Positions 25,703 through 34,073 of a stretch of DNA of 64,000 nt are shown one piece after another. Source of the DNA: Microvirga flavescens (GTDB lineage: Bacteria; Pseudomonadota; Alphaproteobacteria; Rhizobiales; Beijerinckiaceae); the NCBI RefSeq assembly GCF_003290125.1, contig NZ_QMKH01000009.1, forward strand, positions 1-64,000, read 5' to 3'. Below the pieces are notes generated by a model, which did not search any database, was not told the DNA's origin, and saw only the letters and a program-made list of their open reading frames with translations. A program made the position numbers and the translations under genes. How positions within the stretch are numbered: position 1 is the stretch's first letter; each line of letters begins with the position of its first letter.

Positions 25703-25915
25703 TTAGTCTTCGAGATCCGTGTCGAGGATCGCCATCGTGAAGTTGTAGGAGCGGTCGCCGTCCTCGTCGTCGAGGAAGAGCACGCCGACAAATTCGTCGC
25801 CGATATAGACTTCCGCGGAATCGGTCTTCTTCGGACGGCCGACAACGCGGATGGAGGCGTTTGCAAAAGTCTGGCGCAGGTAACGTTCAACCTTCGCCAT
25901 CTCGGTCTTATCCAC
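25703..25915 (-). CDS. DUF3126 family protein
   Basis: A 70-residue protein matching the small alphaproteobacterial family DUF3126: VERYLRQTF, VVGRPKKTDSAEVYIGDEFVGVLF (as RPKKTDSAEVYIGDEF) and DEDGDRSYNF. Function unknown. I choose the GTG start at 25915 because AAAGGA lies six bases upstream. An in-frame ATG five codons earlier (25930) lacks a ribosome site. It lies between the carbonic anhydrase-like gene and cysE, all on the minus strand. Confidence 0.85.
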   Translation of the reverse strand: MDKTEMAKVERYLRQTFANASIRVVGRPKKTDSAEVYIGDEFVGVLFLDDEDGDRSYNFTMAILDTDLED

Positions 25916-25981
25916 GATGAATCCTTTCATGAAATCGATAAAGACTGCACTTGCCACGATGGAAGGTGCGGAGCAAGCGCG

Positions 25982-26815
25982 TCAAATACCGTCCTTGAGG
26001 AAATGATCCATCGCGCGCGCCGGTTCGGCGCAGCCCGCGGTGCCGACCACCTTGGCCGGAACGCCGGCGACGGTCGCATTGTGCGGCACCGATTGCAGAA
26101 CCACCGACCCTGCCGCGATGCGCGCGCAATGGCCGACTTCGATATTGCCGAGGATCTTCGCGCCCGCTCCGATCAGGACGCCCTTCCTGATCTTGGGATG
26201 GCGGTCGCCACGCTCCTTACCCGTGCCGCCGAGGGTCACGTCCTGCAGCATGGACACGTTATCCTCGATGACCGCCGTCGAGCCGACGACGAGGCCGGTC
26301 GCGTGATCGAGGAAGATGCCCTGCCCCATCCGCGCCGCCGGATGGATATCAGTCTGGAACACCTCGGAAGACAGGCTCTGGAGATAGAGCGCGAAATCCC
26401 GCCGCCCCTCGTTCCAAAGCCAATGCGCCAGACGGTGTGTCTGAATAGCGTGAAAGCCCTTGAAATAGAGCACCGGCTCGAGGACCCGCTCGCAAGCGGG
26501 GTCGCGATCCAGCACGGCGCTGATATCCGCACGGAACGCCTGCGAGATCGACGGGTCGGCCTGGACGGCCTCGCGGAATGTCTGCTCGATGAGATCGGCG
26601 GGCACGGCGGGGTGGGCAAGGCGCGCCGCAACGCGGTGAATCACAGTCGCATCGAGGCTGGGCTGGTGGCTCACCGAACTCAGCATGAAGCCCGCGAGCA
26701 CCGGCTCCCGGCGCGAGGCTTCCTGAGCCTCACGGAGAAGGCGACCCCAGAGCGGGTCCACGGTCCCGGCAAGCGGCTCGACGGACCCTGACTTCAGGCG
26801 CTGATGGGACGTCAT
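25982..26815 (-). CDS. cysE: Serine O-acetyltransferase
   Basis: A 277-residue enzyme making O-acetylserine from serine and acetyl-CoA, the first step of cysteine synthesis. The helical N-terminal domain (DPLWGRLLREAQEA) leads into the hexapeptide beta-helix domain with GIFLDHATGLVVGSTAVIEDNVS (as LDHATGLVVG) and DRHPKIRKGVLIGAGAKILG (as RHPKIRKGVLIGAGA). His residues in DIHPAA and FLDHATG are the family's catalytic ones. The start MTSHQR was chosen over an upstream in-frame codon. Confidence 0.94.
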   Translation of the reverse strand: MTSHQRLKSGSVEPLAGTVDPLWGRLLREAQEASRREPVLAGFMLSSVSHQPSLDATVIHRVAARLAHPAVPADLIEQTFREAVQADPSISQAFRADISAVLDRDPACERVLEPVLYFKGFHAIQTHRLAHWLWNEGRRDFALYLQSLSSEVFQTDIHPAARMGQGIFLDHATGLVVGSTAVIEDNVSMLQDVTLGGTGKERGDRHPKIRKGVLIGAGAKILGNIEVGHCARIAAGSVVLQSVPHNATVAGVPAKVVGTAGCAEPARAMDHFLKDGI

Positions 26816-26898
26816 GACGAACTCCTTGCCAAGGCGACGCGCGGCGGGGATTAGCATAAGTAGGATTCCACCGCCCCTTTCTTTAGCCCCATTCGATC

Positions 26899-27699
26899 AT
26901 GAGCGCTGTATTTTCTTCCCCCTCTCCGCTTCTATCCGTGACGGTCGAGGATTCGATCGCTTCCATCGCCATCGACAACCCGGCACGGCGCAATGCGCTC
27001 AACCTCTCCATGTGGCAGGCCTTTCCGGCCATCGTGAAGGCGCTTGAGGAAGATGAGCGCGTGCGGGTGATTATCCTGCGCGGAGCCGGAACGGGCGCCT
27101 TTGCCGCAGGGGCGGATATCGCCGAGTTCGAAACCATCCGGGCGGACGCCGCCGGCAGCCGCGCCTACGAGCGCGACAACGAAGCGGCGTTCTGGGCCAT
27201 CGCCCATTGCGCGAAGCCCGTCATCGCCATGATCCGCAGCCACTGCCTCGGCGCCGGATGCGGACTGGCGGTCGCATGCGATTTGCGGATCGCGTCGGAC
27301 AATGCGGTGTTCGGCATCCCGGCGGCGCGGCTCGGGGTCGGCTATCCGCCCGGAGCCATGCGGCTGCTCACCGCCGTGGTGGGCCCCACCGTCGCGAAGG
27401 ACCTGTTCTTCACCGCGCGCAGGATCGATGCCGGCGAAGCCCTGCGCCTGGGGCTCCTCGGAACGGTCGTTCCCGATGAGGCGCTGGAAGAAACGACACT
27501 GACGCTTGCCCGCACGATTGCGGAGAACGCACCCCTGACGATCCGCGCCGCCAAGGCCGCGATCGACGCCGCATGCGGCGTTGGGGAGCCGGGGCTGGAC
27601 ACGCAGGCGCTCGCCGATGCCTGCTTCGACAGCGCCGATTACGTGGAGGGCCGCAGCGCCTTTCTCGAAAAGCGCAAGCCGGTGTTCAAGGGACGATAG
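26899..27699 (+). CDS. Enoyl-CoA hydratase/isomerase family protein
   Basis: A 266-residue crotonase-fold protein. The oxyanion-hole segments are FAAGADIAEF and HCLGAGCGLAVACDLRIASD (as GAGCGLAVACD). The two catalytic acids of true hydratases cannot be assigned with confidence in FGIPAARLGVGYPPG, so dehydratase, isomerase or hydrolase activity is open. The gene stands alone, convergent with a methyltransferase gene eight bases away. Confidence 0.85.
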   Translation: MSAVFSSPSPLLSVTVEDSIASIAIDNPARRNALNLSMWQAFPAIVKALEEDERVRVIILRGAGTGAFAAGADIAEFETIRADAAGSRAYERDNEAAFWAIAHCAKPVIAMIRSHCLGAGCGLAVACDLRIASDNAVFGIPAARLGVGYPPGAMRLLTAVVGPTVAKDLFFTARRIDAGEALRLGLLGTVVPDEALEETTLTLARTIAENAPLTIRAAKAAIDAACGVGEPGLDTQALADACFDSADYVEGRSAFLEKRKPVFKGR

Positions 27700-27707
27700 C
27701 CCACGCC

Positions 27708-28241
27708 TCAGGCAATGTGAGACGGCCTGTGCGCCACGGGCCGCCCGCTCTCGCGGGCCCGGCGGTAGACGAAGTAACGCCCCTCGGTGATACCGGTGCG
27801 AGTCGACAGGTTCGTGCAGCGGGGCAGATCGAAGGCTCTGTCGGCAAGGACGAGACCACCCGGCTCGAGCAGGGGTTCGAGGAGCGGTGAGAGGCGCTTT
27901 GCCAGCTGCCGGTTCAGGGCGTCATCGCCTGAGCCGATATCCGCATGGATGAGGGCCGCGCAGGCAGGGCCCATCCGCTCCGCGAAAAGAGGCAGCGTGT
28001 CGAAGATGTCACCGAGGACGAGGTAGTCCTCCGGCGGCAGATCATCCGGGTGGACCGCGAGCGTGCGCTCGAAGGCGTAGATCTCCCGGTCGGGCAAGCG
28101 GGTTCGCAGATGGTCATAGGTCCGACCATTGCCGAGTCCGAGTTCGAGGATCACCCCGGTCGGCTCGATTTCGTTGGCAGCCCAGTTCAGAAGATTGCGC
28201 TGGGCGGACAAACGGCGAATGGCGCTGTCGAGACGTGTCAT
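27708..28241 (-). CDS. Class I SAM-dependent methyltransferase
   Basis: A 177-residue protein with a Rossmann-type S-adenosylmethionine site: VILELGLGNGRTYDHL (residues about 30-45), then the acidic end of strand 2 in IYAFER. Later it has HADIGSGDD and GGLVLADRAF. The substrate is unknown. The start MTRLDSA was preferred over one 15 codons upstream. The region upstream, toward 28.44 kb, begins an AT-rich stretch. Confidence 0.8.
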   Translation of the reverse strand: MTRLDSAIRRLSAQRNLLNWAANEIEPTGVILELGLGNGRTYDHLRTRLPDREIYAFERTLAVHPDDLPPEDYLVLGDIFDTLPLFAERMGPACAALIHADIGSGDDALNRQLAKRLSPLLEPLLEPGGLVLADRAFDLPRCTNLSTRTGITEGRYFVYRRARESGRPVAHRPSHIA

Positions 28242-28370
28242 CGGCACTTTCCCCAACGCAATCGAACTGGGGAAAACGAGTCTCAAATCAAGTGGATAGT
28301 CCGCAATTAAAACTTATAGGCGCACAGCATATTGACCACTGGTTGCAGCCCTAGAAAATAGCCGTGCCTC

Positions 28371-28410
28371 ATTGGTTGATTCCTACGGGCCGCGAGGCGA
28401 ATAAACCAAT
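28371..28410. repeat. Imperfect inverted repeat upstream of the DUF4917 gene
   Basis: ATTGGTTGATT (28371-28381) and AATAAACCAAT (28400-28410) are inverted copies matching at 10 of 11 positions, with an 18-base spacer. They lie 30 bases before the DUF4917 start and might be an operator or part of an insertion boundary. Confidence 0.45.
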
Positions 28411-28439
28411 TATAGCAACAACCTCAAGCAGAATTGAAT

Positions 28440-29423
28440 ATGCCTAACGTACTACACTTTGACGATGCGATTGACCTATGTGGTTCCGAGTCAAAATCCG
28501 TTCTCCTAGGAAATGGTTTTTCCATAGACCAAAATAAGAGAGCTTTTGAGTACAGGGCTTTACTTGAAAAATGCGCTCTTCCTGCCGAAAGCCCGATCAG
28601 GAAGGTCTTCGAAACGCTGCAAACAAAGGATTTTGAGGCGGTTGTGAAGGCGCTAGAACACTCCGCTGCAATCGCTGACGCTTACGGCAATGAGGCCCAT
28701 GCGAAACAATTTAGGGAAGATGCAGAAGCAGCAAGAGACGCACTCATTAGAGCTGTCCACAGTGTCCATCCCGATGGCAGCTTTGATATTCCTGAAATTG
28801 AAAAAACTGCTTGCGGCTCTTTTTTAGACAATTTCAATTTAATATTTACGATTAACTATGATTTGCTGCTCTATTGGGCAGCATTGCATGCATGCGAGAA
28901 TCATACTGATGGTTTTGGCACGGGGAAAAGGGTGAATGGGTTTAGAACATTTTCCGAAACTGCAAATTGCTCAACATTCTACATTCACGGTGCGTTGCAT
29001 CTATTCCTCGGTGAGCAGACGGAGACTCGCAAACGAGTATTGACCAGCGGAACGATAATTAGAGAAATTTCAGAGACTATTAAAGAGCGCAACCAACTTC
29101 CTCTATTCGTGGCCGAAGGAACTGCGGCTCAAAAAATGACTAGAATAAATTCCGTACCTTACCTGCGCCATTGTTATGACCAACTGAAAAGCATCGACGG
29201 AAACATATTCATTTTTGGTCATTCAGCATCCGAGCAAGATCGGCACATCTATGACGCCATCTTCCAAAGCGGGGTCGAGAGAGTGTTCTTTTGCGTGCAC
29301 GAGCCTCAAAAAGGCTACGAGGAAATTGAAGAAAGGCTCGCTCCCTTCATAGCAAGGCGCAAAACAATCGATGTTATTTTCGTAGATTCCCAAACAGCAA
29401 ATGTATGGGGAAAACAGCAATGA
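28440..29423 (+). CDS. SIR2-like DUF4917 family protein, AT-rich and probably acquired
   Basis: A 327-residue protein fitting DUF4917, a branch of the SIR2-like superfamily. Key segments are LLGNGFSID (residues 22-30), FTINYDLLLYW (136-146), YIHGALHL (181-188) and FGHSASEQD (259-267). In SIR2 proteins these positions bind NAD, so NAD hydrolysis is possible; some SIR2-like proteins deplete NAD to stop phage. That role is inference. Base and codon use (many AGA, ATA, TTA, AAT) contrasts sharply with the GC-rich neighbours. There is no partner gene. A long hairpin overlaps its stop codon. Confidence 0.82.
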   Translation: MPNVLHFDDAIDLCGSESKSVLLGNGFSIDQNKRAFEYRALLEKCALPAESPIRKVFETLQTKDFEAVVKALEHSAAIADAYGNEAHAKQFREDAEAARDALIRAVHSVHPDGSFDIPEIEKTACGSFLDNFNLIFTINYDLLLYWAALHACENHTDGFGTGKRVNGFRTFSETANCSTFYIHGALHLFLGEQTETRKRVLTSGTIIREISETIKERNQLPLFVAEGTAAQKMTRINSVPYLRHCYDQLKSIDGNIFIFGHSASEQDRHIYDAIFQSGVERVFFCVHEPQKGYEEIEERLAPFIARRKTIDVIFVDSQTANVWGKQQ

Positions 29424-29454
29424 TTCCACAAATTTACTCACCTTTGTGGAATCA
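29421..29454. repeat. Perfect 12-bp hairpin overlapping the DUF4917 stop codon
   Basis: TGATTCCACAAA (29421-29432) and TTTGTGGAATCA (29443-29454) are perfect inverted copies with a ten-base loop. The first bases are the TGA stop of the DUF4917 gene. No T run follows, so it is more likely an mRNA-stabilising hairpin or a bidirectional barrier than a classic terminator. Confidence 0.7.
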
Positions 29455-29544
29455 AATACTCATACTCAACATTGGCTACTGCGCTGCTCATGCGGAACTT
29501 CCGCCCCTCCCCCTAACCGATTCAAGCGACTCGCCTTTCGCCCT

Positions 29545-30309
29545 TCACGGGCGCGTCGCGAGGAAGTCGAGAACGCCCTGCTTGTGGACCCGGTCGCCCA
29601 CCGCGAGATTGTGGTCCCGCCCCGGAATGTCGAGGGCCTTGGCATTGGGCATGAGCTTCACGAGCTCAGGACCGGAGCCCGCCACGTCGTCGGCGGTTCC
29701 GACGGAAACGAGGGTCGGCAGCGTGATCGAGGCGACCTGCTCGCGGGTGAGCGCCTGACGCGATCCGCGAATGCAGGCGGCGAGCGCTCTGAGGTCGCTT
29801 TTGGTCTGCTCCGCGAAGGCGCGGAACATGCGCTGCATGGGGTCGGTCAGCACGTCGAGGGATGGCGCTTCCATCGCATCCGCGATGCCGAGCGGCAGGC
29901 CGACGCCTTCCACCAGATGGATGCCGAGCCCGCCGAGGAGGGCCGAGCGCATCCGCTCGGGCGCGGAGAGCGCGAGGTGCGCGGTGATCCGCGCGCCCAT
30001 CGAATAACCCATCACGTCCGCCTTCTCGATGTTGAGATGATCGAGCAGGCGGCGCGCGTCATCCGCCATAACGAAGGAGTCGTAGTCCTTGGGATCATAG
30101 AGCTTTTCGCTCTGCCCATGCCCCCGGTTGTCGAGGGCGATGACCCGGAAGCCGGCCTTGCCGAGGGTCTTGAACCACAGGGTGTTCAGCCAGTTCACCG
30201 CGTAATTCGAGGCGAAGCCGTGGATCAGGAGGATCGGGTCGCCGTGCCCTTCCTCGGGAAGGACATCGACATAAGCGATGCTGATACCGTTGGAGTTGAA
30301 GAACCGCAT
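29545..30309 (-). CDS. Alpha/beta hydrolase
   Basis: A 254-residue hydrolase of the alpha/beta fold. The oxyanion segment is LLIHGFASN, followed by LDNRGHGQSEK, the nucleophile elbow GYSMGAR (Ser near residue 100), and a late His in PGRDHNLAVGD. The acid lies in SVGTADDVAG. The triad is complete. The substrate is unknown; its form recalls esterases and haloperoxidase-like hydrolases. It stands alone between the AT-rich DUF4917 gene and a repeat-rich gap. Confidence 0.87.
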   Translation of the reverse strand: MRFFNSNGISIAYVDVLPEEGHGDPILLIHGFASNYAVNWLNTLWFKTLGKAGFRVIALDNRGHGQSEKLYDPKDYDSFVMADDARRLLDHLNIEKADVMGYSMGARITAHLALSAPERMRSALLGGLGIHLVEGVGLPLGIADAMEAPSLDVLTDPMQRMFRAFAEQTKSDLRALAACIRGSRQALTREQVASITLPTLVSVGTADDVAGSGPELVKLMPNAKALDIPGRDHNLAVGDRVHKQGVLDFLATRP

Positions 30310-30417
30310 GAGGTGTATCGACCGGAATCCGTTTCGCAGGACCCTGCTCTAAGGCATTGATCGGATTCAATGCAATGTCGGATCTGACGGTCTGCGGAAA
30401 TGCCTCATTCTCTTTTA

Positions 30418-30519
30418 TCGCACTTTCCCATCGCAGAACCGGTGCCCACTTTTGCGGAAAAGCTCTTTGTCGCATTTTCTCGTCGCAAAACCGGTGCCCA
30501 CTTTTGCGGAAAATGCTCT
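30418..30519. repeat. Two tandem copies of a dispersed 50-bp repeat
   Basis: Units at 30418-30467 and 30470-30519 share the core ACCGGTGCCCACTTTTGCGG and flanking TCGCA and GCTCT ends, differing at only a few positions. A partial third copy of the tail is visible near 30389-30411. Related inverted copies occur at 32076 and 59177. This looks like a REP-type element common in Rhizobiales genomes. It lies just upstream of the zinc-finger gene. Confidence 0.8.
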
Positions 30520-30579
30520 AGGCGCATGGCCGATCAAACATTATGGTGCGCGCCAAATCAGCACTTTCAGGGCAGCGAC

Positions 30580-30840
30580 ATGGCTGAAAAAGGTACTCCC
30601 CACTTCCACAACAACCCCGGCGTTTCCACGATTCACGTGGGCGCAAAGGAGTTCATGTGCATCGGAGCGACCCCGCCGCTCGACCACCCGCATATCTTCC
30701 TCGACATGGGAACGGATGACGAGATCATCTGCTCCTACTGCTCGACCCTCTACAAGTACGACCCTTCCCTGAAGCCGAACGAGGCTCGCCCGGCGGAATG
30801 CGTCTGGGTGGAAGAGTCCGCCGAGACTGCCGCGCGCTGA
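30580..30840 (+). CDS. Small CHCC zinc-finger protein
   Basis: An 86-residue protein with the CHCC zinc-finger pattern: Cys in EFMCIG, His in DHPHIF and two Cys in IICSYCSTLYKYD. This domain is shared with the mitochondrial complex I subunit NDUFS6, and small alphaproteobacterial homologues are widespread. The ATG at 30580 starts at MAEKGTPHF. In-frame codons upstream run through the dispersed repeat and are not credible. It is followed after one base by the FAD monooxygenase gene. Confidence 0.85.
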   Translation: MAEKGTPHFHNNPGVSTIHVGAKEFMCIGATPPLDHPHIFLDMGTDDEIICSYCSTLYKYDPSLKPNEARPAECVWVEESAETAAR

Positions 30841-30841
30841 C

Positions 30842-32026
30842 GTGAGCGGCCTGTCCTTCGCCGTCGTCGGCGCCGGGATCGGCGGCCTGACGGCGGCCCT
30901 CGCGCTGGCCCGGCAGGGCCACGCGGTGATGCTGATCGAGCGCCGCACCGGCTTCAGCGAAGTCGGCGCGGGCCTGCAGCTGTCCCCCAATGCCAGCTGC
31001 ATCCTGATCGACCTCGGCCTCGGCCATGCGCTCCAGCGCGTGGTGGGCGAGCCCGAGCGCGTGGTGGTGCGCGCCATCGGCTCCGGCAAGACCATCGGCG
31101 AAGTGGCGCAGGGCTCCTTCATGCGGGAGCGCTTCGGCGCGCCTTATTGGGTGGTGCATCGCGCCGACTTGCAGACCCTGTTGCTCGATGCCGTGCGCTC
31201 GCAACCCGGCATCCGCCTCGTGATGGGCCGCAAGGTCGAGACCATCGAAACCGGCCCTCAAGGAGCCGAGCTGACCCTCACCACCGACAACGGCCTGCGC
31301 GAGACGTTCAGGGCCGATGCGGTGATCGGCGCGGACGGCGTGTGGTCGAAGGTGCGGCAGGCGGCGGGCATGCGCGCCCTACCCTCCTTCCGCGGCTCCG
31401 TCGCCTGGCGGGCGACCCTCGACCACCGGCAGGTGCCCGCCGCGCTTGCGGGCAACGAAACCGGCCTGTGGCTTGGCTCCAAGGGCCATGTGGTCCACTA
31501 CCCCATCGCCAACGGGCGTCTTCTCAACATCGTCGCCATCGAGCGGCGAAAGCACCCCGTGGAGGGCTGGTCCGCCCCCGGCGAGGCGAAGGCGCTCCTG
31601 TCCCATTACGCCTCCGCCACGCCGCTCCTGAAGGACCTGCTCGGGCGCGTCGACAACTGGCTCCTGTGGTCGCTCTTCGATCTTCCCGCCCGGGTTATGG
31701 CGAAGGACCGCATCGCCCTTCTCGGCGATGCCGCCCACCCGGTTCTGCCCTTCCTCGCGCAGGGCGCGGCCCTCGCCATCGAGGATGCCGCGACCCTCGC
31801 CGCCGTGATGCCGCAAAGCGCCGACGAGATCCCGCAGGCCTTCAGCCTTTATGAGAGCCGCCGCCTCGAACGCGCCCGCCGCGTGCAAGCCGAGGCCCGC
31901 ACCAACGGGCGCATCTACCACGCCGGCCCCCTCGTCTCCTTCGGTCGCAACCGCGTGATGCAAAGGCTCGGCCCGCAAGGCATGACCGAGCGCTATTCCT
32001 GGCTGTACGATTTTAAGATCGCCTGA
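30842..32026 (+). CDS. FAD-dependent monooxygenase (UbiH / salicylate hydroxylase-like)
   Basis: A 394-residue class A flavoprotein hydroxylase. The dinucleotide-binding GAGIGGLTAALALARQGH is at the N-terminus. GADGVWSKVR holds the DG motif for FAD and NADPH, and GDAAHPVLPFLAQGAALAIEDA (as LLGDAAHPVLPF) is the second FAD motif. Such enzymes add one oxygen to aromatic rings; the closest patterns are salicylate and 3-hydroxybenzoate hydroxylases, but the substrate is open. The start is GTG, one base after the zinc-finger stop, implying co-transcription. Confidence 0.87.
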   Translation: MSGLSFAVVGAGIGGLTAALALARQGHAVMLIERRTGFSEVGAGLQLSPNASCILIDLGLGHALQRVVGEPERVVVRAIGSGKTIGEVAQGSFMRERFGAPYWVVHRADLQTLLLDAVRSQPGIRLVMGRKVETIETGPQGAELTLTTDNGLRETFRADAVIGADGVWSKVRQAAGMRALPSFRGSVAWRATLDHRQVPAALAGNETGLWLGSKGHVVHYPIANGRLLNIVAIERRKHPVEGWSAPGEAKALLSHYASATPLLKDLLGRVDNWLLWSLFDLPARVMAKDRIALLGDAAHPVLPFLAQGAALAIEDAATLAAVMPQSADEIPQAFSLYESRRLERARRVQAEARTNGRIYHAGPLVSFGRNRVMQRLGPQGMTERYSWLYDFKIA

Positions 32027-32075
32027 CACTTCACCCGACTTGACCGTGAAGACGAAGGCCTGAAAGGTCGGGGCG

Positions 32076-32130
32076 AGAGCATTTTCCGACGAAGTGGACA
32101 CCGGTTCGTCGAAAGAAAATGCGTCGAAAC
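32076..32130. repeat. Dispersed repeat copy, inverted relative to 30418
   Basis: The sequence runs AGAGCATTTTCC, AAGTGGACACCGGTTCG and AAAATGCGTCGAAAC. It matches the reverse complement of the 50-bp units near 30.4 kb with small changes. It lies between the monooxygenase and acetyltransferase genes. Confidence 0.7.
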
Positions 32131-32151
32131 AAGGACGTGGGAAGACACGCG

Positions 32152-32601
32152 ATGGAAGCGCAAGCCAGCCCGCCGGCGGAACCGGCCTTCATCGAAACCG
32201 ACGCGCCGCCGGAAGGTGCCTATGCCCCGCTTCTCGCCGCCATCCGCCGCTTCACCACAGAAACCGTCGGCGCACCGGACAACCGGGACTACGCGCTCCT
32301 GATTCCGCACCCTGAAACCGGCGAGCCCATCGGTGGCCTGTGGGCGCAATCCCGCTGGGGTGGCTTTCACATCGACCTGCTCGTGGTGCCCGATACCCTG
32401 CGGGGCCAGGGCGTCGGTACGCTTCTGATCGAGCGCGCGGAACAGGAAGCCCGACGCCGAGGCTGCACTCATATGTGGCTCGACACTTACGAGTTTCAGG
32501 CGCGCCCCTTCTACGAACGCTTCGGCTTCGAAGTCTTCGGCCAGCTCGACGGCCCGGCCCCGCACTATCCGCGCTATTTCATGAAGAAGGTTCTGGCCTG
32601 A
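32152..32601 (+). CDS. GNAT family N-acetyltransferase
   Basis: A 149-residue acetyltransferase. The acetyl-CoA pyrophosphate loop is DTLRGQGVGTLLIERAE (RGQGVG, near residue 85), preceded by the FHIDLLVVP strand and followed by YERFGFEVFGQL near the end. The acceptor is unknown. The start at 32152 follows GGGAAG. An earlier in-frame ATG would begin inside the dispersed repeat. Confidence 0.85.
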   Translation: MEAQASPPAEPAFIETDAPPEGAYAPLLAAIRRFTTETVGAPDNRDYALLIPHPETGEPIGGLWAQSRWGGFHIDLLVVPDTLRGQGVGTLLIERAEQEARRRGCTHMWLDTYEFQARPFYERFGFEVFGQLDGPAPHYPRYFMKKVLA

Positions 32602-32688
32602 GGGAGCCTCGCCGCCAGCCTCACAAGACTGGAGGCACCCACCCCGGCGCTTGTGACAACCAGTGACATATGCCACAAGCCGCCTGAA

Positions 32689-32774
32689 GCGGACGTGGCG
32701 AAACTGGTAGACGCAAGGGACTTAAAATCCCTCGGGCCTAGCCCGTGCGGGTTCGACCCCCGCCGTCCGCACCA
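32689..32774 (+). tRNA. tRNA-Leu (anticodon TAA)
   Basis: The acceptor stem GCGGACG pairs with CGTCCGC, followed by encoded ACCA. The anticodon loop CTTAAAA gives TAA. A long variable arm (TCGGGCCTAGCCCG) marks a class II tRNA. The length is 86 bases. The DUF2971 gene begins just after its 3' end and reads toward it, which suggests an insertion site. Confidence 0.97.
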
Positions 32775-32838
32775 TTACAAACAAATTCTTATTGTAGGCC
32801 AACGGCGAGAACAAAGCCTTTTCTAAAGTGCTATGCGG

Positions 32839-33756
32839 TCAAATCGGTACCTCGACATATCGACCTTTCATTCGATCTGGTTCAAGTCGTCGGAGGAAGC
32901 TTTCCGGACAGTTCTGTGTGAGTGCGGTCTTAATACGGTCAACGGTTTGAGAAGCCATTCGACGGCCAACATAAACGCCACGAACCATTTCCGGTGGAAA
33001 GGCGAACAGGTGAATTTGCTGATCACCAAAACTGACGACTTTGTCGGCTTCTTCTTCCCGGGCGTATAATCGCCATTCCCGTTCGTGGGACCAGCCCACG
33101 CTCTTGGAAATAAAAGCCGCCCTAATATCATCGAGAGCCTCGCCCAGTTCACCATCAAAGTATTGGATCTGTTGGAGCTTTCGGCGTTTTCCTTCGTTCG
33201 TCCTACAGAAGAATGAATTGGTGGTATCGAAAGCGACTACAAAGCCGCGACCTTCAGCGGCATAGTATGCCCACATTGTAGAACTGGACGGCTCTTCCGT
33301 AAGCGAGAGAGCCACATGACGGCCAGCAATACGCTCTAGCAGTTGTCCTATAGCCGCCTCGCGATTCACCGTCAGCAGGAACTGGTCTATAAGTCTGAGG
33401 GTAATGGCACGTAATGCTTCGGTAGGTGGCGTATCTCCAAACCGCTGACGCAGCAACGCGAGAGCAAGGGGCTTCAATCTCTCGTCCCCGAACCCTGCTT
33501 CAATAAGTGCCTCAGAGAGCTTCCCATCTACATCTAGCCCCATGACTTCATGAGCGAAAGCAGCCCTCATGCGGGGGCCAGCAAGCTCTCTAAACGTCCG
33601 CCGAACCTCAAAATCATCATTTGTCGCAAGGAGAGGCGAGAACCTGATGTGTAATCCTTCAAGTACATCGACCCTCTCTGGAACCACATACTTGTACAAA
33701 GTGTCAGGTGACGCTGGAGATTCAGGGAAATCCTTGAGGTACGGATTATCAACCAT
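32839..33756 (-). CDS. DUF2971 family protein next to tRNA-Leu
   Basis: A 305-residue protein matching DUF2971. The N-terminus has TLYKYVVPER and LHIRFSPLLATNDDFEV. The centre has HVALSLTEEPSSSTMWAYYA and GRGFVVAFD, and a C-terminal EREWRLY follows. Function is unknown, though members are often in accessory regions. Its base composition is lower in GC than nearby core genes. It ends 65 bases from the tRNA-Leu 3' end. No integrase or direct repeat of the tRNA end is visible within the window. Confidence 0.8.
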   Translation of the reverse strand: MVDNPYLKDFPESPASPDTLYKYVVPERVDVLEGLHIRFSPLLATNDDFEVRRTFRELAGPRMRAAFAHEVMGLDVDGKLSEALIEAGFGDERLKPLALALLRQRFGDTPPTEALRAITLRLIDQFLLTVNREAAIGQLLERIAGRHVALSLTEEPSSSTMWAYYAAEGRGFVVAFDTTNSFFCRTNEGKRRKLQQIQYFDGELGEALDDIRAAFISKSVGWSHEREWRLYAREEEADKVVSFGDQQIHLFAFPPEMVRGVYVGRRMASQTVDRIKTALTQNCPESFLRRLEPDRMKGRYVEVPI

Positions 33757-34073
33757 GCACTAAGCCTTATGCTTCAACCGGATCAGCACGTCGTCTAGAG
33801 AGGCAGTTTCGGAGCGCTCCTATTCATTGATCGTCAAACTCAAATTTTCGCAAGCCCCCTCGCCGGGAACACCTTTATTTCGGCGGCCCTATCTTTAGAC
33901 AAGCCTGTTCACGCCACTGAACCTTGCCCTTAGGCTCAAGCTTATCAGGACGTCAGGTGCGATAAGCCTATTCCCGTAAAGGTCTTTCAAGGCTCTATCC
34001 GACATGTCATCTCCCTGGGAACAATCTCCCCCTCCCCGCACTTCTGTCCCATCATCAAAGCCGGGAGGGTTTC
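33757..34073. other. Intergenic region beside the DUF2971 gene
   Basis: About 317 bases of intermediate composition. It holds a possible small reading frame (33895-34005, minus) and a seven-base inverted repeat (GCTTATC 33940-33946, GATAAGC 33961-33967). I see no tRNA-derived direct repeat. The last bases carry the ribosome site of the next gene. Confidence 0.5.
33895..34005 (-). CDS. Possible small protein, 36 residues
   Basis: An ATG with GGGAG seven bases upstream opens a 36-codon frame beginning MSDRALKDLYGNRLI and ending GVNRLV. It has no family resemblance that I know. It could be chance, or the start of a decayed gene in the tRNA-associated insert. Confidence 0.3.
   Translation of the reverse strand: MSDRALKDLYGNRLIAPDVLISLSLRARFSGVNRLV

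Noticed and set aside
30418-30519. Tandem repeats as a possible CRISPR array
   Set aside because: Only two adjacent units with a two-base gap, no spacers, and no cas genes; related copies elsewhere show a dispersed element.
32775-34073. Full genomic island at tRNA-Leu
   Set aside because: No integrase, and I could not find a second copy of the tRNA 3' end in this window; only a single accessory gene is supported.
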